Origin: Guptibacillus hwajinpoensis
GTDB taxonomy: Bacteria > Bacillota > Bacilli > Bacillales > Guptibacillaceae
NCBI RefSeq assembly: GCF_020171785.1
Contig: NZ_JAIVAE010000003.1
Coordinates: forward strand, 186,001 to 250,000
Length of the DNA: 64,000 nt
Direction: 5' to 3'
Below the pieces are notes generated by a model. It did not search any database. It was not told the origin of the DNA and worked only from the letters and a program-made list of their open reading frames with translations. Position numbers and translations under genes: made by a program. The stretch's first letter is position 1. The number at the start of each line of letters is the position of its first letter. This document shows, piece by piece, positions 1 to 7,975 of this stretch.

Positions 1-1
1 C

Positions 2-664
2 GTTCTTTTGTTCTTTATTAAGGAGCCTTCTGGCAAAGTGAATATACCCGGAACTTCGATCGAGAATGTTTTGGAAGGTGTACGAGTGATCAAACAGGCA
101 CCGAGGCTTTTAGTTATGTTTTTGAATGTAACACTCGTCTTTATACCAACAGTTGCGGTTTTTCAAAAATTTGACCAACCTCTTATGATCGGTTCCGGAC
201 TTCCTGTATACTTTATCGGACCAGTTTACGCCGTAGGTGCTTTACTCGCATTCTTTTCTTCAAGAAGTATCGGTATGTTAAATAAAAAGCTTTCTTATTC
301 AGTTTTAATGTACACGTCCGGTCTTCTTTCTGCCTTCGGGCTGTCGTTGGCTGCTTTATGTCAAAATCAGCTATGGATAATCTTATTTCTAGTATTGTTT
401 TTAAGGTGGGTTGGTGCCATTCGCTATCCGATTTATTCCAAGTTAAGCAACGCCATCATTCCATCTCATGTAAGAGCGACAACGATCTCACTCTTATCTA
501 TACTTGACTCGTTATTTGACCTTGTAATTTTTTTGTTATTAATCTCTTTTGCTACGGAAGGTATTCAGGGTATTTTATTTGGTGGAGCAGCGGTAGCACT
601 AATTGGATCAGCACTTCCAATTCAGTCACGAGAGAAATTGCGTTCCAGCCCGATAAATCGGTAA
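2..664 (+). CDS. MFS-type transporter, C-terminal half (5' end outside window)
   Basis: The reading frame is open from the first bases of the window, so the gene begins upstream; the TTG at position 8 is probably an internal Leu. About 220 residues remain, with five or six hydrophobic segments separated by short basic loops, and the frame opens with a hydrophobic stretch followed by FIKEP. That is the pattern of the second half of a 12-helix major facilitator superfamily permease in the cytoplasmic membrane. No substrate-specific motif is visible. It ends in a basic tail (REKLRSSPINR) and is followed about 90 bases later by a stem-loop with a T run. It could be a drug efflux or a sugar/peptide type MFS; family placement is fairly sure, substrate unknown. 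Confidence 0.7.
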   Translation, partial: VLLFFIKEPSGKVNIPGTSIENVLEGVRVIKQAPRLLVMFLNVTLVFIPTVAVFQKFDQPLMIGSGLPVYFIGPVYAVGALLAFFSSRSIGMLNKKLSYSVLMYTSGLLSAFGLSLAALCQNQLWIILFLVLFLRWVGAIRYPIYSKLSNAIIPSHVRATTISLLSILDSLFDLVIFLLLISFATEGIQGILFGGAAVALIGSALPIQSREKLRSSPINR

Positions 665-756
665 ATAAATTTCCAGAATGGTTTGCAATTTAGAAGAGCC
701 GGTGCTATTATATATTTAAACCATTTTACTATTAATATATTTAGGATTTAAATTAG

Positions 757-814
757 CTGTAGCTTCGAAAGAGGGTAACAAAGTTAAATCCTCTTCCACA
801 AGCTGCAGTTTTTT
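757..814 (+). terminator. Imperfect stem-loop with T run upstream of the cold shock gene
   Basis: CTGTAGCTT (757-765) and AGAGG (770-774) can pair with CCTCT (790-794) and AAGCTGCAG (800-808), followed by six T. It fits a terminator for the MFS gene. It could also be part of the long leader of the cold shock mRNA, where folding changes with temperature. Confidence 0.45.
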
Positions 815-889
815 AATGTAAACGTATGACAATGGTAAATGGTGAATTTTAAATTATGTACGATGAGGTACATTAGGAGGCAATTTTTT

Positions 890-1090
890 ATGCAAAACGG
901 TAAAGTAAAATGGTTCAACGCTGAAAAAGGTTTCGGTTTCATCGAAGTTGAAGGTGGAGACGACGTATTCGTACACTTCTCTGCAATCAACGGCGAAGGT
1001 TTCAAAACACTTGACGAAGGCCAAGAAGTTAACTTCGAAATCGTAGAAGGTAACCGCGGACCACAAGCAGCTAACGTAACAAAAGCATAA
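890..1090 (+). CDS. cspD: Cold shock protein, CspD-like
   Basis: This 66-residue protein is a single cold shock domain, an OB-fold RNA/ssDNA chaperone that melts mRNA secondary structure in the cytoplasm. RNP1 (KGFGFIEV, residues about 14-21) and RNP2 (DVFVHFSAI, about 26-34) are intact and the length is that of the family. The start chosen is ATG 890, preceded by AGGAGG at 875-880 with a nine-base spacer; a longer open frame upstream would add residues no Csp has. The start [10 protein letters not shown] resembles Bacillus CspD more than CspB. It is monocistronic with a strong terminator behind it. Long 5' leaders are usual in this family and the bases before it may be transcribed. Confidence 0.95.
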   Translation: MQNGKVKWFNAEKGFGFIEVEGGDDVFVHFSAINGEGFKTLDEGQEVNFEIVEGNRGPQAANVTKA

Positions 1091-1100
1091 ATCGCTTTAC

Positions 1101-1138
1101 AAGCCCCCGACGAAACTTTCGTCAGGGGCTTGTTTATT
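1101..1138 (+). terminator. Rho-independent terminator of the cold shock gene
   Basis: AAGCCCCCGACGAAA (1101-1115) pairs almost perfectly with TTTCGTCAGGGGCTT (1117-1131), followed by a T-rich tail. Confidence 0.9.
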
Positions 1139-1166
1139 TACTATAAATATTGAGTGTCGAACTCTT

Positions 1167-1588
1167 CTAAGTGTTCATAACATCGGATAACGGTAGACAA
1201 TGATAAAGGTGAAACATCGTTTGTCCATCTTTGTTTAGGACGTGTGCTTCGCTAATAGTATAACAACCATGAACAGCTTGAATATTTTGAAACCACACAA
1301 GGACGTCCTGAGACGTTACATGATAATAGCCATAGCTATTGAGTGAAGAAAGAAACTCCCTCTCTTTCACCAACGTTTTGGTATATGATTGAGCCCTATC
1401 TCCTCGCCAACTTGTAAAGAAGACGATGAAACGAAATTCCTTGAAATCATTTCTAACAATTTAAATCTGAATGATAGCCCACCCTTATACATTAAACAAC
1501 AACGATCCAAAATAGCTACAGTGGCTGGATCGGATTCGAGGATTAGGAGATCTTTATACTTTAAATAATAACCTCGCCCGTATTCCAT
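1167..1588 (-). pseudogene. Two overlapping reading frames, probably one frameshifted small gene
   Basis: On the minus strand a frame starts at ATG 1588 with a good ribosome site (AAAGGAAG) 33 bases after the GNAT gene and runs 73 residues to a TGA at 1367-1369. The next frame is open from about 1440 down to 1167 and could start only at a poor TTG (1373). Read through, the two frames would give a protein of about 138 residues; the shift would lie near 1430-1450. I do not recognise the protein. The first part is basic/hydrophobic (LILESDPATVAILDRCCL), the second has aromatic patches (SYGYYHV, LVWFQNIQ). Either a true frameshift mutation, a sequencing error, or two separate short ORFs. Confidence 0.4.
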
Positions 1589-1621
1589 TTCTTCCTTTCG
1601 CCTCTTGTTAATGCGTACTTT

Positions 1622-2635
1622 TCAATAAGTGGAAAGCTTTTTATAAAGAATTAGCTCATCATGAATCGGAATGTTTTGCTCTCCAATTAGCGGAATTTCA
1701 GGCTTTGCTTGTCGAGCTTGATCGACTGCACCTGGAATAACTTCTTTTATCCGATAGCCCTTTCGTTGATAGAAGTTTAAAGCACTCATATTATCATTTG
1801 TGGTAATCACTCTAATGAGCGGATATTGATATTCTACTGCGATTAACTCTACCATCATCATTAATCGTGAGCCTATCCCCTGATTTTCTAAAACACTATC
1901 AAGAGAAATAATTTCAATAACACGATCATGACGCTTAAATGTGACAGCGCCAATTATTTTTCCGGTTGAACTGCAGGCTGCAAATCCCTCTAATTCGTGA
2001 AGTTTGTATGTGCCTGTCGAGATGACCATTACTGAACTTCCCCACGATTCAGTAAAGAATTTTGTTACTTGTTTTTCATACATACAAGAGAGCGGCTGAA
2101 TTCGATATGTAGCAAAGTCATTTACCATCAAGAAACAGTCATTCCACTTACCTTCGTGGTATTCATGATTCGGAAGAACACCTACCTTTGTAAACCCAGC
2201 ATGTTCATAACAGCGAATTGCTCTTTCATTCCATTTTTGTGGGTCCATTACAATCATAGATCCTTTTAAAGTCGTTTCAATATAATAACCGACCGATTGA
2301 ACCAGATTTTTCCCAATGCCTTGATTCCAATACGACGTTTCTCCTATAAACTGATCCATACCATAAGTGCTTGTAGGAAGTGCGATTCCCTCAACCTCTA
2401 CCATTAAATAAAATTGGATATAGCCAATTGGAGTATTCTTAAACAGCACCAGGCATCTTGTTTCATCGTCATCTAAAAAGAAATCTTCTAAAACTTTTTC
2501 GTACGTATACGGACGATCTTTCCCTTCATAATAAGTTAATACCGCAGGATCTGTTAACCACTTTAAAAGGTAATTCTCATCTCCGTCTTTTAGATAACGG
2601 ATACTCACATCTCCTTTTTTAACAATAGGATGCAT
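1622..2635 (-). CDS. Tandem GNAT acetyltransferase (AAC(6')-like domain fused to a second GNAT domain)
   Basis: The 337-residue cytoplasmic protein contains two complete GNAT folds. Domain 1 (about 1-172) looks like the AAC(6')/siderophore acetyltransferase group: IRYLKDGDENYLLKWLTDP at the start, acetyl-CoA loop NQGIGKNLV and then NERAIRCYEHAGF. Domain 2 (about 175-335) has its own NQGIGSRLM loop and NMSALNFYQRKGY. Single-domain relatives are about 150-180 residues, so this is a fusion. The start is ATG 2635 with AGGAGG nine bases upstream. The acceptor is unknown; domain 1 alone would commonly be auto-annotated as aminoglycoside 6'-N-acetyltransferase, but chromosomal homologues of this group mostly have unproven substrates. 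A broken small ORF follows at 33 bases. Confidence 0.85.
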   Translation of the reverse strand: MHPIVKKGDVSIRYLKDGDENYLLKWLTDPAVLTYYEGKDRPYTYEKVLEDFFLDDDETRCLVLFKNTPIGYIQFYLMVEVEGIALPTSTYGMDQFIGETSYWNQGIGKNLVQSVGYYIETTLKGSMIVMDPQKWNERAIRCYEHAGFTKVGVLPNHEYHEGKWNDCFLMVNDFATYRIQPLSCMYEKQVTKFFTESWGSSVMVISTGTYKLHELEGFAACSSTGKIIGAVTFKRHDRVIEIISLDSVLENQGIGSRLMMMVELIAVEYQYPLIRVITTNDNMSALNFYQRKGYRIKEVIPGAVDQARQAKPEIPLIGEQNIPIHDELILYKKLSTY

Positions 2636-2777
2636 TTAGATCCTCCTAACAAATTTATCTTCTATAACTCCTTTTTACTTTATCGGAATAGCCTTACATG
2701 AATATAAATGAAAGCTGGAAAATTTTTTTAGAAAAAATACACAATAATAGTAATAATATTATTCTATTTCGGGTATA

Positions 2778-2839
2778 CTAATAAGTTTAGGATATATCAA
2801 TGTGAACATTAGTATGTTACACTAGGAGAAACTTATTAG
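2778..2839. repeat. Nested inverted repeats upstream of a small gene
   Basis: CTAATAAGTTT (2778-2788) and AAACTTATTAG (2829-2839) form a perfect 11-bp inverted repeat about 20 bases before the next start codon. Inside its 40-base interval lies a second inverted repeat, AACAT-TAGT-ATGTT (about 2805-2818). A TATACT/GGGTAT box (2771-2779) touches the left arm. It could be a stem-loop in the mRNA leader or paired operator half-sites. Confidence 0.6.
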
Positions 2840-2861
2840 AGATGGGATATGATAAATATAT

Positions 2862-3092
2862 ATGGGAAAATACATGATTGACCACCAAAAACAAATTGTC
2901 CATAGGACAGCTTACGCTGGTGATGAATGTCATTTACCCGATACTCCGATTAAAGACCGAACTGAAGCCAATCATGAACAAGAATTGCTTGTTTACTTAA
3001 GGCAAAAAGGATACAGTAAATGTGCTTCATGCTTTTTTGGCTCAACCTTTGAAGAATCTTATCAATTCGAGAATCCACATAGACATGCATAA
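2862..3092 (+). CDS. Small hypothetical protein, 76 residues
   Basis: I do not recognise this protein. It is hydrophilic with no membrane segment or signal peptide. It has three cysteines, two of them in a CxxC (KCASCFFG, residues about 54-57) that could bind a metal or be redox active, and a His-rich end (PHRHA). The start may be ATG 2862 or ATG 2874 (MIDHQKQ); neither has a strong ribosome site. The nested inverted repeat in front and the good terminator behind suggest a real, separately regulated gene. The opposite-strand ORF overlapping it has no comparable signals. Confidence 0.6.
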   Translation: MGKYMIDHQKQIVHRTAYAGDECHLPDTPIKDRTEANHEQELLVYLRQKGYSKCASCFFGSTFEESYQFENPHRHA

Positions 3093-3132
3093 ATATGGAT
3101 GAAGATAAAATAAATGAGAATAAACTTATTCT

Positions 3133-3167
3133 AGAGGCGAGGATGCCGCATCCTTGCCTCTTTTCTT
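3133..3167 (+). terminator. Rho-independent terminator after the 76-residue gene
   Basis: AGAGGCGAGGATG (3133-3145) pairs with CATCCTTGCCTCT (3149-3161) with one mismatch, followed by TTTTCTTT. Confidence 0.9.
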
Positions 3168-3454
3168 TACTTATCAACCTTAACTAACTGAATAACAACT
3201 TGATGTGATTCACGTCGATAATAGTCGGTTTGTTTACTATTGATCACCTTCCATCTTTAATAACTTCTTTAATTGTTAGCGATTTCACGATATAATGCAA
3301 TTGGTCGCTTTTTTCTGAACACTTTTTTTATTCAAGAGTTTGTATTTTCATGTTACATAAAAGGAGTTGATATGTTATATTCATAACTATGTTTTTATAA
3401 AAATACGTTTGGTTTGATAGAAAATCCGTTGCGAAACGACAGAGGTGACACTAC
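3168..3454. other. Intergenic stretch before the YjiH-type gene
   Basis: About 290 AT-rich bases without a convincing ORF. A promoter for the YjiH-type gene is expected in the last 120 bases, but no -35/-10 pair with good spacing stands out. No riboswitch-like or other strong fold was recognised. Confidence 0.4.
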
Positions 3455-4822
3455 GTGAACAGCACTCATCAAAGAAAAGTAACTTCAGAAGGTTTATTAA
3501 AATTCATAATTCCATCTCTCATTGGTATTTTCTTATTCATGATTCCAATCCCCAATGATGAAGGTGTTACCATTCCAATAGCGAAAATGGCTGGTTGGTT
3601 ACAAGGCTTATTTGGAACAACCATTCCTTTTTCTCTATCCGCTCTTATGACGATCATTATTACGATAACTGCTTTACTAAGTGCCTATGCAGTTATCACA
3701 AAACCCAATTGGATTACGAAACGTCCATTTCTCACCAGTCTTCTTCAAGTATCATGGGTCTGGGTAATCGCTCGAGTTCTGGGCATGGCTTTTGCCATCT
3801 TAACTCTTTATCAGGTTGGTCCTGAATGGATTTGGTCAGATGCCACTGGTGGTTTGTTACTAAATGATCTTATTCCAATTCTCTTTTCTGTATTTTTATT
3901 TGCAGGGCTGTTTTTACCACTGCTCTTAAATTTCGGACTGTTAGAATTTTGCGGTACGCTTCTTACAAAGATAATGAGACCGATCTTCACACTCCCTGGT
4001 CGCTCTTCGATCGATTGCCTTGCATCATGGATGGGCGATGGAACGATTGGTGTATTATTAACAAGCAAACAGTATGAAGAAGGCTATTATACAAAACGTG
4101 AAGCAGCGGTTATTGGGACGACCTTCTCAGTTGTTTCGATTACGTTTAGTATTGTCGTACTTCAACAAATGAAGCTTGAGCAATATTTCATTCCCTACTA
4201 TTTAACGATCGTACTAGCAGGCGTTGTAGCAGCGGTTATTATGCCTAGAATACCGCCTTTATCGCGTAAGCCAGATACTACTTATGAAACTGCGGCTGAA
4301 GCACCGGATGACACGATTCCAGAGGGGCACTCGCGTTTTCAATGGGGCGTCCTTCAAGCAACAAAGACTGCTGAAGATAATCGCGCTTCAAATGTCATTA
4401 AAGGCGGCGTTCAAAATGTACTCGACATGTGGATGGGTGTAATTCCAATCGTAATGGCTATTGGAACAGTTGCTTTAATTATTGCTGAAACCACGCCACT
4501 ATTTAGTTATCTTGGTGCTCCATTCGTTCCGATTCTTAATTTAATGCAGGTCCCAGAAGCAGCTGAAGCAGCTCAAACTATGGTAATTGGATTTGCAGAT
4601 ATGTTTTTACCAGCGATTATCGGTGCAGATATTGAAAGTGATTTAACCCGCTTTGTAATTGCCAGTCTTTCAGTTTCCCAGCTCATCTATATGTCTGAAG
4701 TTGGTGGTTTATTGCTAGGTTCTAAAGTACCTGTTCGATTTATTGATTTATTTATTATTTTTCTAGAACGTACGATTATTTCACTACCCATAATCGTAGT
4801 AATGGCACATATTATTTTTTAA
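3455..4822 (+). CDS. YjiH family membrane protein with nucleoside-recognition (Gate) domain
   Basis: The 455-residue polytopic membrane protein has about ten hydrophobic segments. The order and motifs fit the YjiH/nucleoside-recognition Gate family: GLLKFIIPSLIGIFLFMIPIP near the N-terminus, a conserved central stretch with LASWMGDGTIGVLLTSKQYEEGYYTKREAAVIGTTFS, and a second Gate-like half (VLDMWMGVIPIVMAIGTVALI) ending with GFADMFLPAII and SVSQLIYMSEVGGLLLGSKVP. The family is predicted to transport or sense small solutes, but no substrate is settled; in other bacteria relatives are found near histidine or amino acid genes. The start is GTG 3455 with AGAGGTGA upstream. The gene stands alone between terminators. 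Confidence 0.85.
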   Translation: MNSTHQRKVTSEGLLKFIIPSLIGIFLFMIPIPNDEGVTIPIAKMAGWLQGLFGTTIPFSLSALMTIIITITALLSAYAVITKPNWITKRPFLTSLLQVSWVWVIARVLGMAFAILTLYQVGPEWIWSDATGGLLLNDLIPILFSVFLFAGLFLPLLLNFGLLEFCGTLLTKIMRPIFTLPGRSSIDCLASWMGDGTIGVLLTSKQYEEGYYTKREAAVIGTTFSVVSITFSIVVLQQMKLEQYFIPYYLTIVLAGVVAAVIMPRIPPLSRKPDTTYETAAEAPDDTIPEGHSRFQWGVLQATKTAEDNRASNVIKGGVQNVLDMWMGVIPIVMAIGTVALIIAETTPLFSYLGAPFVPILNLMQVPEAAEAAQTMVIGFADMFLPAIIGADIESDLTRFVIASLSVSQLIYMSEVGGLLLGSKVPVRFIDLFIIFLERTIISLPIIVVMAHIIF

Positions 4823-4827
4823 CGGGA

Positions 4828-4862
4828 AAAACCGGGACAAATTTGTTCCGGTTTTTTTATTT
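4828..4862 (+). terminator. Rho-independent terminator of the YjiH-type gene
   Basis: AAACCGGGACAAATTTGTTC-type hairpin: AACCGGGACAAA pairs with TTTGTTCCGGTT (to about 4854) followed by seven T. Confidence 0.9.
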
Positions 4863-4949
4863 TTTCTTTTGATTGTTTTATAGTTTTTTAACTAATGTTC
4901 TTAAAATATTTTATATCTAGTACGGTATATGAAATTTTATGAACCATAA

Positions 4950-4980
4950 AATAAAACAGCGGCAGTTAAGCCGCTGTTTC
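4950..4980 (-). terminator. Rho-independent terminator of the NADP-dependent oxidoreductase gene
   Basis: AAACAGCGGC (4954-4963) and GCCGCTGTTT (4970-4979) form a perfect 10-bp stem with a six-base loop; on the minus strand it is followed by TATTTTAT just after the stop of the oxidoreductase gene. Confidence 0.85.
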
Positions 4981-4983
4981 GTT

Positions 4984-5922
4984 TTACTTATTAAAATTAA
5001 TAACAATTTTTCCTTTCGCATGATGCGATTCGCTTAGCTCGTGTGCTTTTTGAATACCTTCTTGACTGAACGGAAAACGATGACCAATTGTTGCTTTAAT
5101 ATGACCATTTTCCATCAAAGATGCGATCTCTTTCAACTGCTCTCCATTTGGCTCAAGCCATACATTCCCAGATCTAACGCCTTTTTCTTTTGCTTTCTCC
5201 TGGTCAGGTTCTCCTACGATTGAAACAAGGCGACCTCCACCACGCAAAACATTAAAACTTTTTTCTTGTATGTCTCCTCCCATTGTATCAAGGACGACAT
5301 CATACTCTTCTAATTCTTCCGAGAAATCTTGCTCCCGATAATTAATAACTTTGTCAGCGCCAAGTGATTTTAAATAATCTTCATTCTTACCACTTGCAGT
5401 AGTAGCTACATAGGCACCCTTATATTTTGCAAGCTGAATGGCAAAGCTTCCTACACCACCAGCACCAGCATGGATCAATACTTTTTCACCCTTTTGAATA
5501 TCAGCAAAATCAATTAAACATTGCCACGCGGTTAATCCTACAAGTGGTACAGATGCTGCTTCTTCATAAGAAATACGATCAGGAATATGGGCAAGCAAAT
5601 GATCATCTACGACAACTTCCTCTGCATATGTACCATTTGCTGTTGTTGCCGGTCTGGCAAATACTCGGTCGCCTTCTTTGAACCCTTCAACAGATGAACC
5701 GACTTCTTTAATCACGCCAGAAATATCCCACCCAAGAATAATAGGAAAGTTAAAAGGAAGCATCTCTTTTAAATAACCTTCTCTTAATTTCCAATCAATC
5801 GGGTTAATTGAAGTTGCATAGCTCGTTACCACAACCTGATTTTTGTCCGGCGTTGGTGATGCCACCTCTTTTTCAACTAACTCATCTTTACCGCCATATT
5901 GTTCGATTACAACTGCTTTCAT
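4984..5922 (-). CDS. Zinc-independent NADP-dependent alcohol dehydrogenase/quinone oxidoreductase
   Basis: The 312-residue protein is a medium-chain dehydrogenase/reductase of the quinone oxidoreductase group, which reduces quinones or enones with NADPH in the cytoplasm. It begins MKAVVIEQYGGKDELVEKEV, has the GroES-like catalytic domain (about 1-120, NPIDWKLREG) and a Rossmann domain with HAGAGGVGSFAIQLAKYKGA (about 148-167). The zinc ligands of true alcohol dehydrogenases are absent. The C-terminal GHRFPFSQEGIQKAHELSESHHAKGKIVI is typical. Length is normal. The start has a good ribosome site (GAAAGGAG). It is monocistronic with its own terminator. Confidence 0.9.
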   Translation of the reverse strand: MKAVVIEQYGGKDELVEKEVASPTPDKNQVVVTSYATSINPIDWKLREGYLKEMLPFNFPIILGWDISGVIKEVGSSVEGFKEGDRVFARPATTANGTYAEEVVVDDHLLAHIPDRISYEEAASVPLVGLTAWQCLIDFADIQKGEKVLIHAGAGGVGSFAIQLAKYKGAYVATTASGKNEDYLKSLGADKVINYREQDFSEELEEYDVVLDTMGGDIQEKSFNVLRGGGRLVSIVGEPDQEKAKEKGVRSGNVWLEPNGEQLKEIASLMENGHIKATIGHRFPFSQEGIQKAHELSESHHAKGKIVINFNK

Positions 5923-5980
5923 AGTAGAAAACTCCTTTCAATCAATGTCTCTCTACTATGTTCCCTTTCTTTCCTCTTTT

Positions 5981-6883
5981 CTAAACAGTCGAACTGTCGA
6001 TACGATCAAATTTAGATAAAGTAATCAAGTTTTGGACAGTTAGTATTCCCTGCCATTCTTTTTTAGCAATTTCCCAATGATTTTCAAATTGTCCCCATGC
6101 CCAGGTTGGTTCCCACCTTCCATTCTCATGCTGACTTTCAATTAAATAATCTAAATTCACATTCAATTCCTGATTAAGTTCTTTAGCAAAAGGCGATTGG
6201 ACAGAGTCCACCAGGAAAAGAGGCTGAACTCCATATTGATCCCATTTTTCTGGACGATCCACAATGTATGATAATTTCTTTTCAATCTGCTTATGAATCT
6301 CTTTCTGGACATCTACGCCTGCTAGCCTTCCTAATCGTAGATAACATTGCACCTCATGAATTTCATATTCACTTAATTGACTAAGATGATCCATTACCTT
6401 ATATAACATCTCTTTTGAGACATGATGGTCCACGTTATAGTGGAGGAGATATCCAACGATCTCAGCGTCAGGATTAGCAAAATAGGGGGATTCCTTTTCC
6501 GATACATGCCACCACGGTGCATGCGGAACATCATTCACAAGATTAGGTACCGACTGCCAATCTTTCCTATCCTCTCGAAAAGTTTTTAGGAAATAGTTCG
6601 TACCGTCAACAATAAATGGGTGGTCAGCGTTTACTCCAAGTTCGTTGAGATATTGAAATGCTACCGTTGTGGCTAAGGGAGATGATTCTTGCAAACGAAA
6701 ATCAGGCTCAATATAATTCCCAAAACCACCATCTTCATTTCTGAAAGCTTCAAGTTCGTGAAGAACTCTCTCTTTGTCACCATTCCCTCTCCAGTATGCG
6801 AAATACTCCCGGTCGAGCGGTCTTGCATGTAGCTCTATAAATTGACTTGCTTTTTCATACTGTTCCTCTGATAAGATTTTCAT
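5981..6883 (-). CDS. Alpha/alpha-toroid (prenyltransferase/terpenoid cyclase-like) protein of unknown function
   Basis: The protein of about 300 residues is soluble and has features of alpha/alpha-toroid repeat proteins: LEAFRNEDGGFGNYIEPDFRL, SPLATTVAFQYLNELG, YLIESQHENGRWEPTW. The QxxDGGFG/QxENGRW blocks recall terpene cyclase and prenyltransferase repeats, but the DxDD and DDxxD catalytic motifs are missing, so cyclase activity is unlikely. The start ATG 6883 is preferred because GAAAGGA lies eight to twelve bases before it; the ATG ten codons upstream lacks this. The gene stands divergent from the reductase gene at 7019. Function unknown; it may be a structural or carbohydrate-related scaffold. 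Confidence 0.75.
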   Translation of the reverse strand: MKILSEEQYEKASQFIELHARPLDREYFAYWRGNGDKERVLHELEAFRNEDGGFGNYIEPDFRLQESSPLATTVAFQYLNELGVNADHPFIVDGTNYFLKTFREDRKDWQSVPNLVNDVPHAPWWHVSEKESPYFANPDAEIVGYLLHYNVDHHVSKEMLYKVMDHLSQLSEYEIHEVQCYLRLGRLAGVDVQKEIHKQIEKKLSYIVDRPEKWDQYGVQPLFLVDSVQSPFAKELNQELNVNLDYLIESQHENGRWEPTWAWGQFENHWEIAKKEWQGILTVQNLITLSKFDRIDSSTV

Positions 6884-7018
6884 ATTTATCAATCCTTTCA
6901 ATCTTTTCCTCACTTAAGCTATTTCTGGACGATATTTTTATCTCCTGCCTTCTTGAAATTATGACACTAAATAAGTAGAGTAATAGAAAGAAAGCGATTT
7001 CGAAAAAGGAGGATGTTT

Positions 7019-7939
7019 ATGAATATCATTATCATGGGAGCAGGTGCACTTGGTACATATTTTGGATCCAGATGGATAGAAAGCGGTGCGAACGTGTCGT
7101 TTTTTGTACGTGAAGGAAGAAAAAAACAAATAGAACGTGAAGGATTACAGGTTACAAGTGTAAAAGGTGACACAAGAATCTCATCTCCTACACTTTTGAC
7201 AAACCCTTCTCAAGCTTCTTCACCTGATTTAGTATTGTTAGGAGTAAAAGGATACCACCTTGGTGAAACAATTCCAGTACTTAAAGAATTTGTAGCAAAA
7301 GGAGCAAAGGTACTTCCCATTCTAAATGGTATTGAACATATTTCCATTCTAAAAGAAGAGCTTGGGGAAGAAGTCGTTTTAGGTGGATTATCTTATATTA
7401 TTGCAACGCTTGATAACCGCGGGTATGTCAATCATACAAGCGAACTCCATGAATTGATATTTGGTCCACTCCATCCATCACAAAAAGAAATTTGTGCAAC
7501 ATTAAACGAAATAAATGAACGTGCGAATTTCAACTCACAATTAACTTCTACCATCGAAGAAGAAATGTGGAAAAAGTATATGTTTATTTCAGCTATGTCT
7601 GGTATAACCACAGCTGGAGATATACATACAGGAACAATTCGTGCTATACCTGAAACGCTAAAACTTGTTGAGAATGTGATGATGGAAATCAAAACTCTTG
7701 CTTCCTACTACGATGTTCACATTAATCAGGAAGATATCGATCGTCGTATGAAATCATTTCACTCCCTACGGTACGAAGCAACATCGTCAATGCATCAAGA
7801 TAAAAGAAAAAAAAATAACCTTGAAGTTGAACACCTTCAAGGTGGTGCGTTACGTCTTGCGGAAAAGGTAGAGTTGAAACTTCCTTATACGGAAACGCTC
7901 TACGGATTAATAAAGCCTTTTGAAACGCAAAACATTTAA
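7019..7939 (+). CDS. Ketopantoate reductase (PanE/ApbA) family protein
   Basis: The 306-residue cytoplasmic NADPH-dependent reductase begins MNIIIMGAGALGTYFGSR, the GxGxxG nucleotide-binding loop. The family catalytic Lys sits in LLGVKGYHL (about residue 74), NGIEH is the conserved Asn-Gly block, and the C-terminal helical domain has EEMWKKYMFISAMSG with the second conserved Lys, and SMHQD. Family members reduce 2-ketopantoate in pantothenate synthesis, but many Bacillus paralogues act on other 2-ketoacids, and no panB/panC genes are near. The start is ATG 7019, not 7013, because AAAGGAGG (7005-7012) abuts the earlier ATG and is six bases from the later one. Confidence 0.85.
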   Translation: MNIIIMGAGALGTYFGSRWIESGANVSFFVREGRKKQIEREGLQVTSVKGDTRISSPTLLTNPSQASSPDLVLLGVKGYHLGETIPVLKEFVAKGAKVLPILNGIEHISILKEELGEEVVLGGLSYIIATLDNRGYVNHTSELHELIFGPLHPSQKEICATLNEINERANFNSQLTSTIEEEMWKKYMFISAMSGITTAGDIHTGTIRAIPETLKLVENVMMEIKTLASYYDVHINQEDIDRRMKSFHSLRYEATSSMHQDKRKKNNLEVEHLQGGALRLAEKVELKLPYTETLYGLIKPFETQNI

Positions 7940-7943
7940 AGCC

Positions 7944-7975
7944 AAAAAGCGAGGAGAACCCTCGCTTTTTTTACG
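7944..7975. terminator. Bidirectional terminator between convergent genes
   Basis: AAAAGCGAGG and CCTCGCTTTT (7946-7970) form a perfect stem with runs of T on the plus side and A on the other, so it can end the reductase gene and, read the other way, the large minus-strand catabolic operon ending at 7971. Confidence 0.9.

Noticed and set aside
854-1066. Minus-strand open frame across the cold shock gene
   Set aside because: Shadow frame of a highly conserved gene, with no ribosome site.
1167-1588. ComK-like competence regulator
   Set aside because: A few aromatic positions looked similar, but key ComK motifs could not be placed, so no name was given.
1622-2635. Acquired aminoglycoside resistance cassette
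   Set aside because: No mobile element or resistance neighbours; base use is like adjacent genes.
2950-3177. Minus-strand open frame over the 76-residue gene and its terminator
   Set aside because: It runs through the terminator hairpin and has no ribosome site; the plus-strand gene is better supported.
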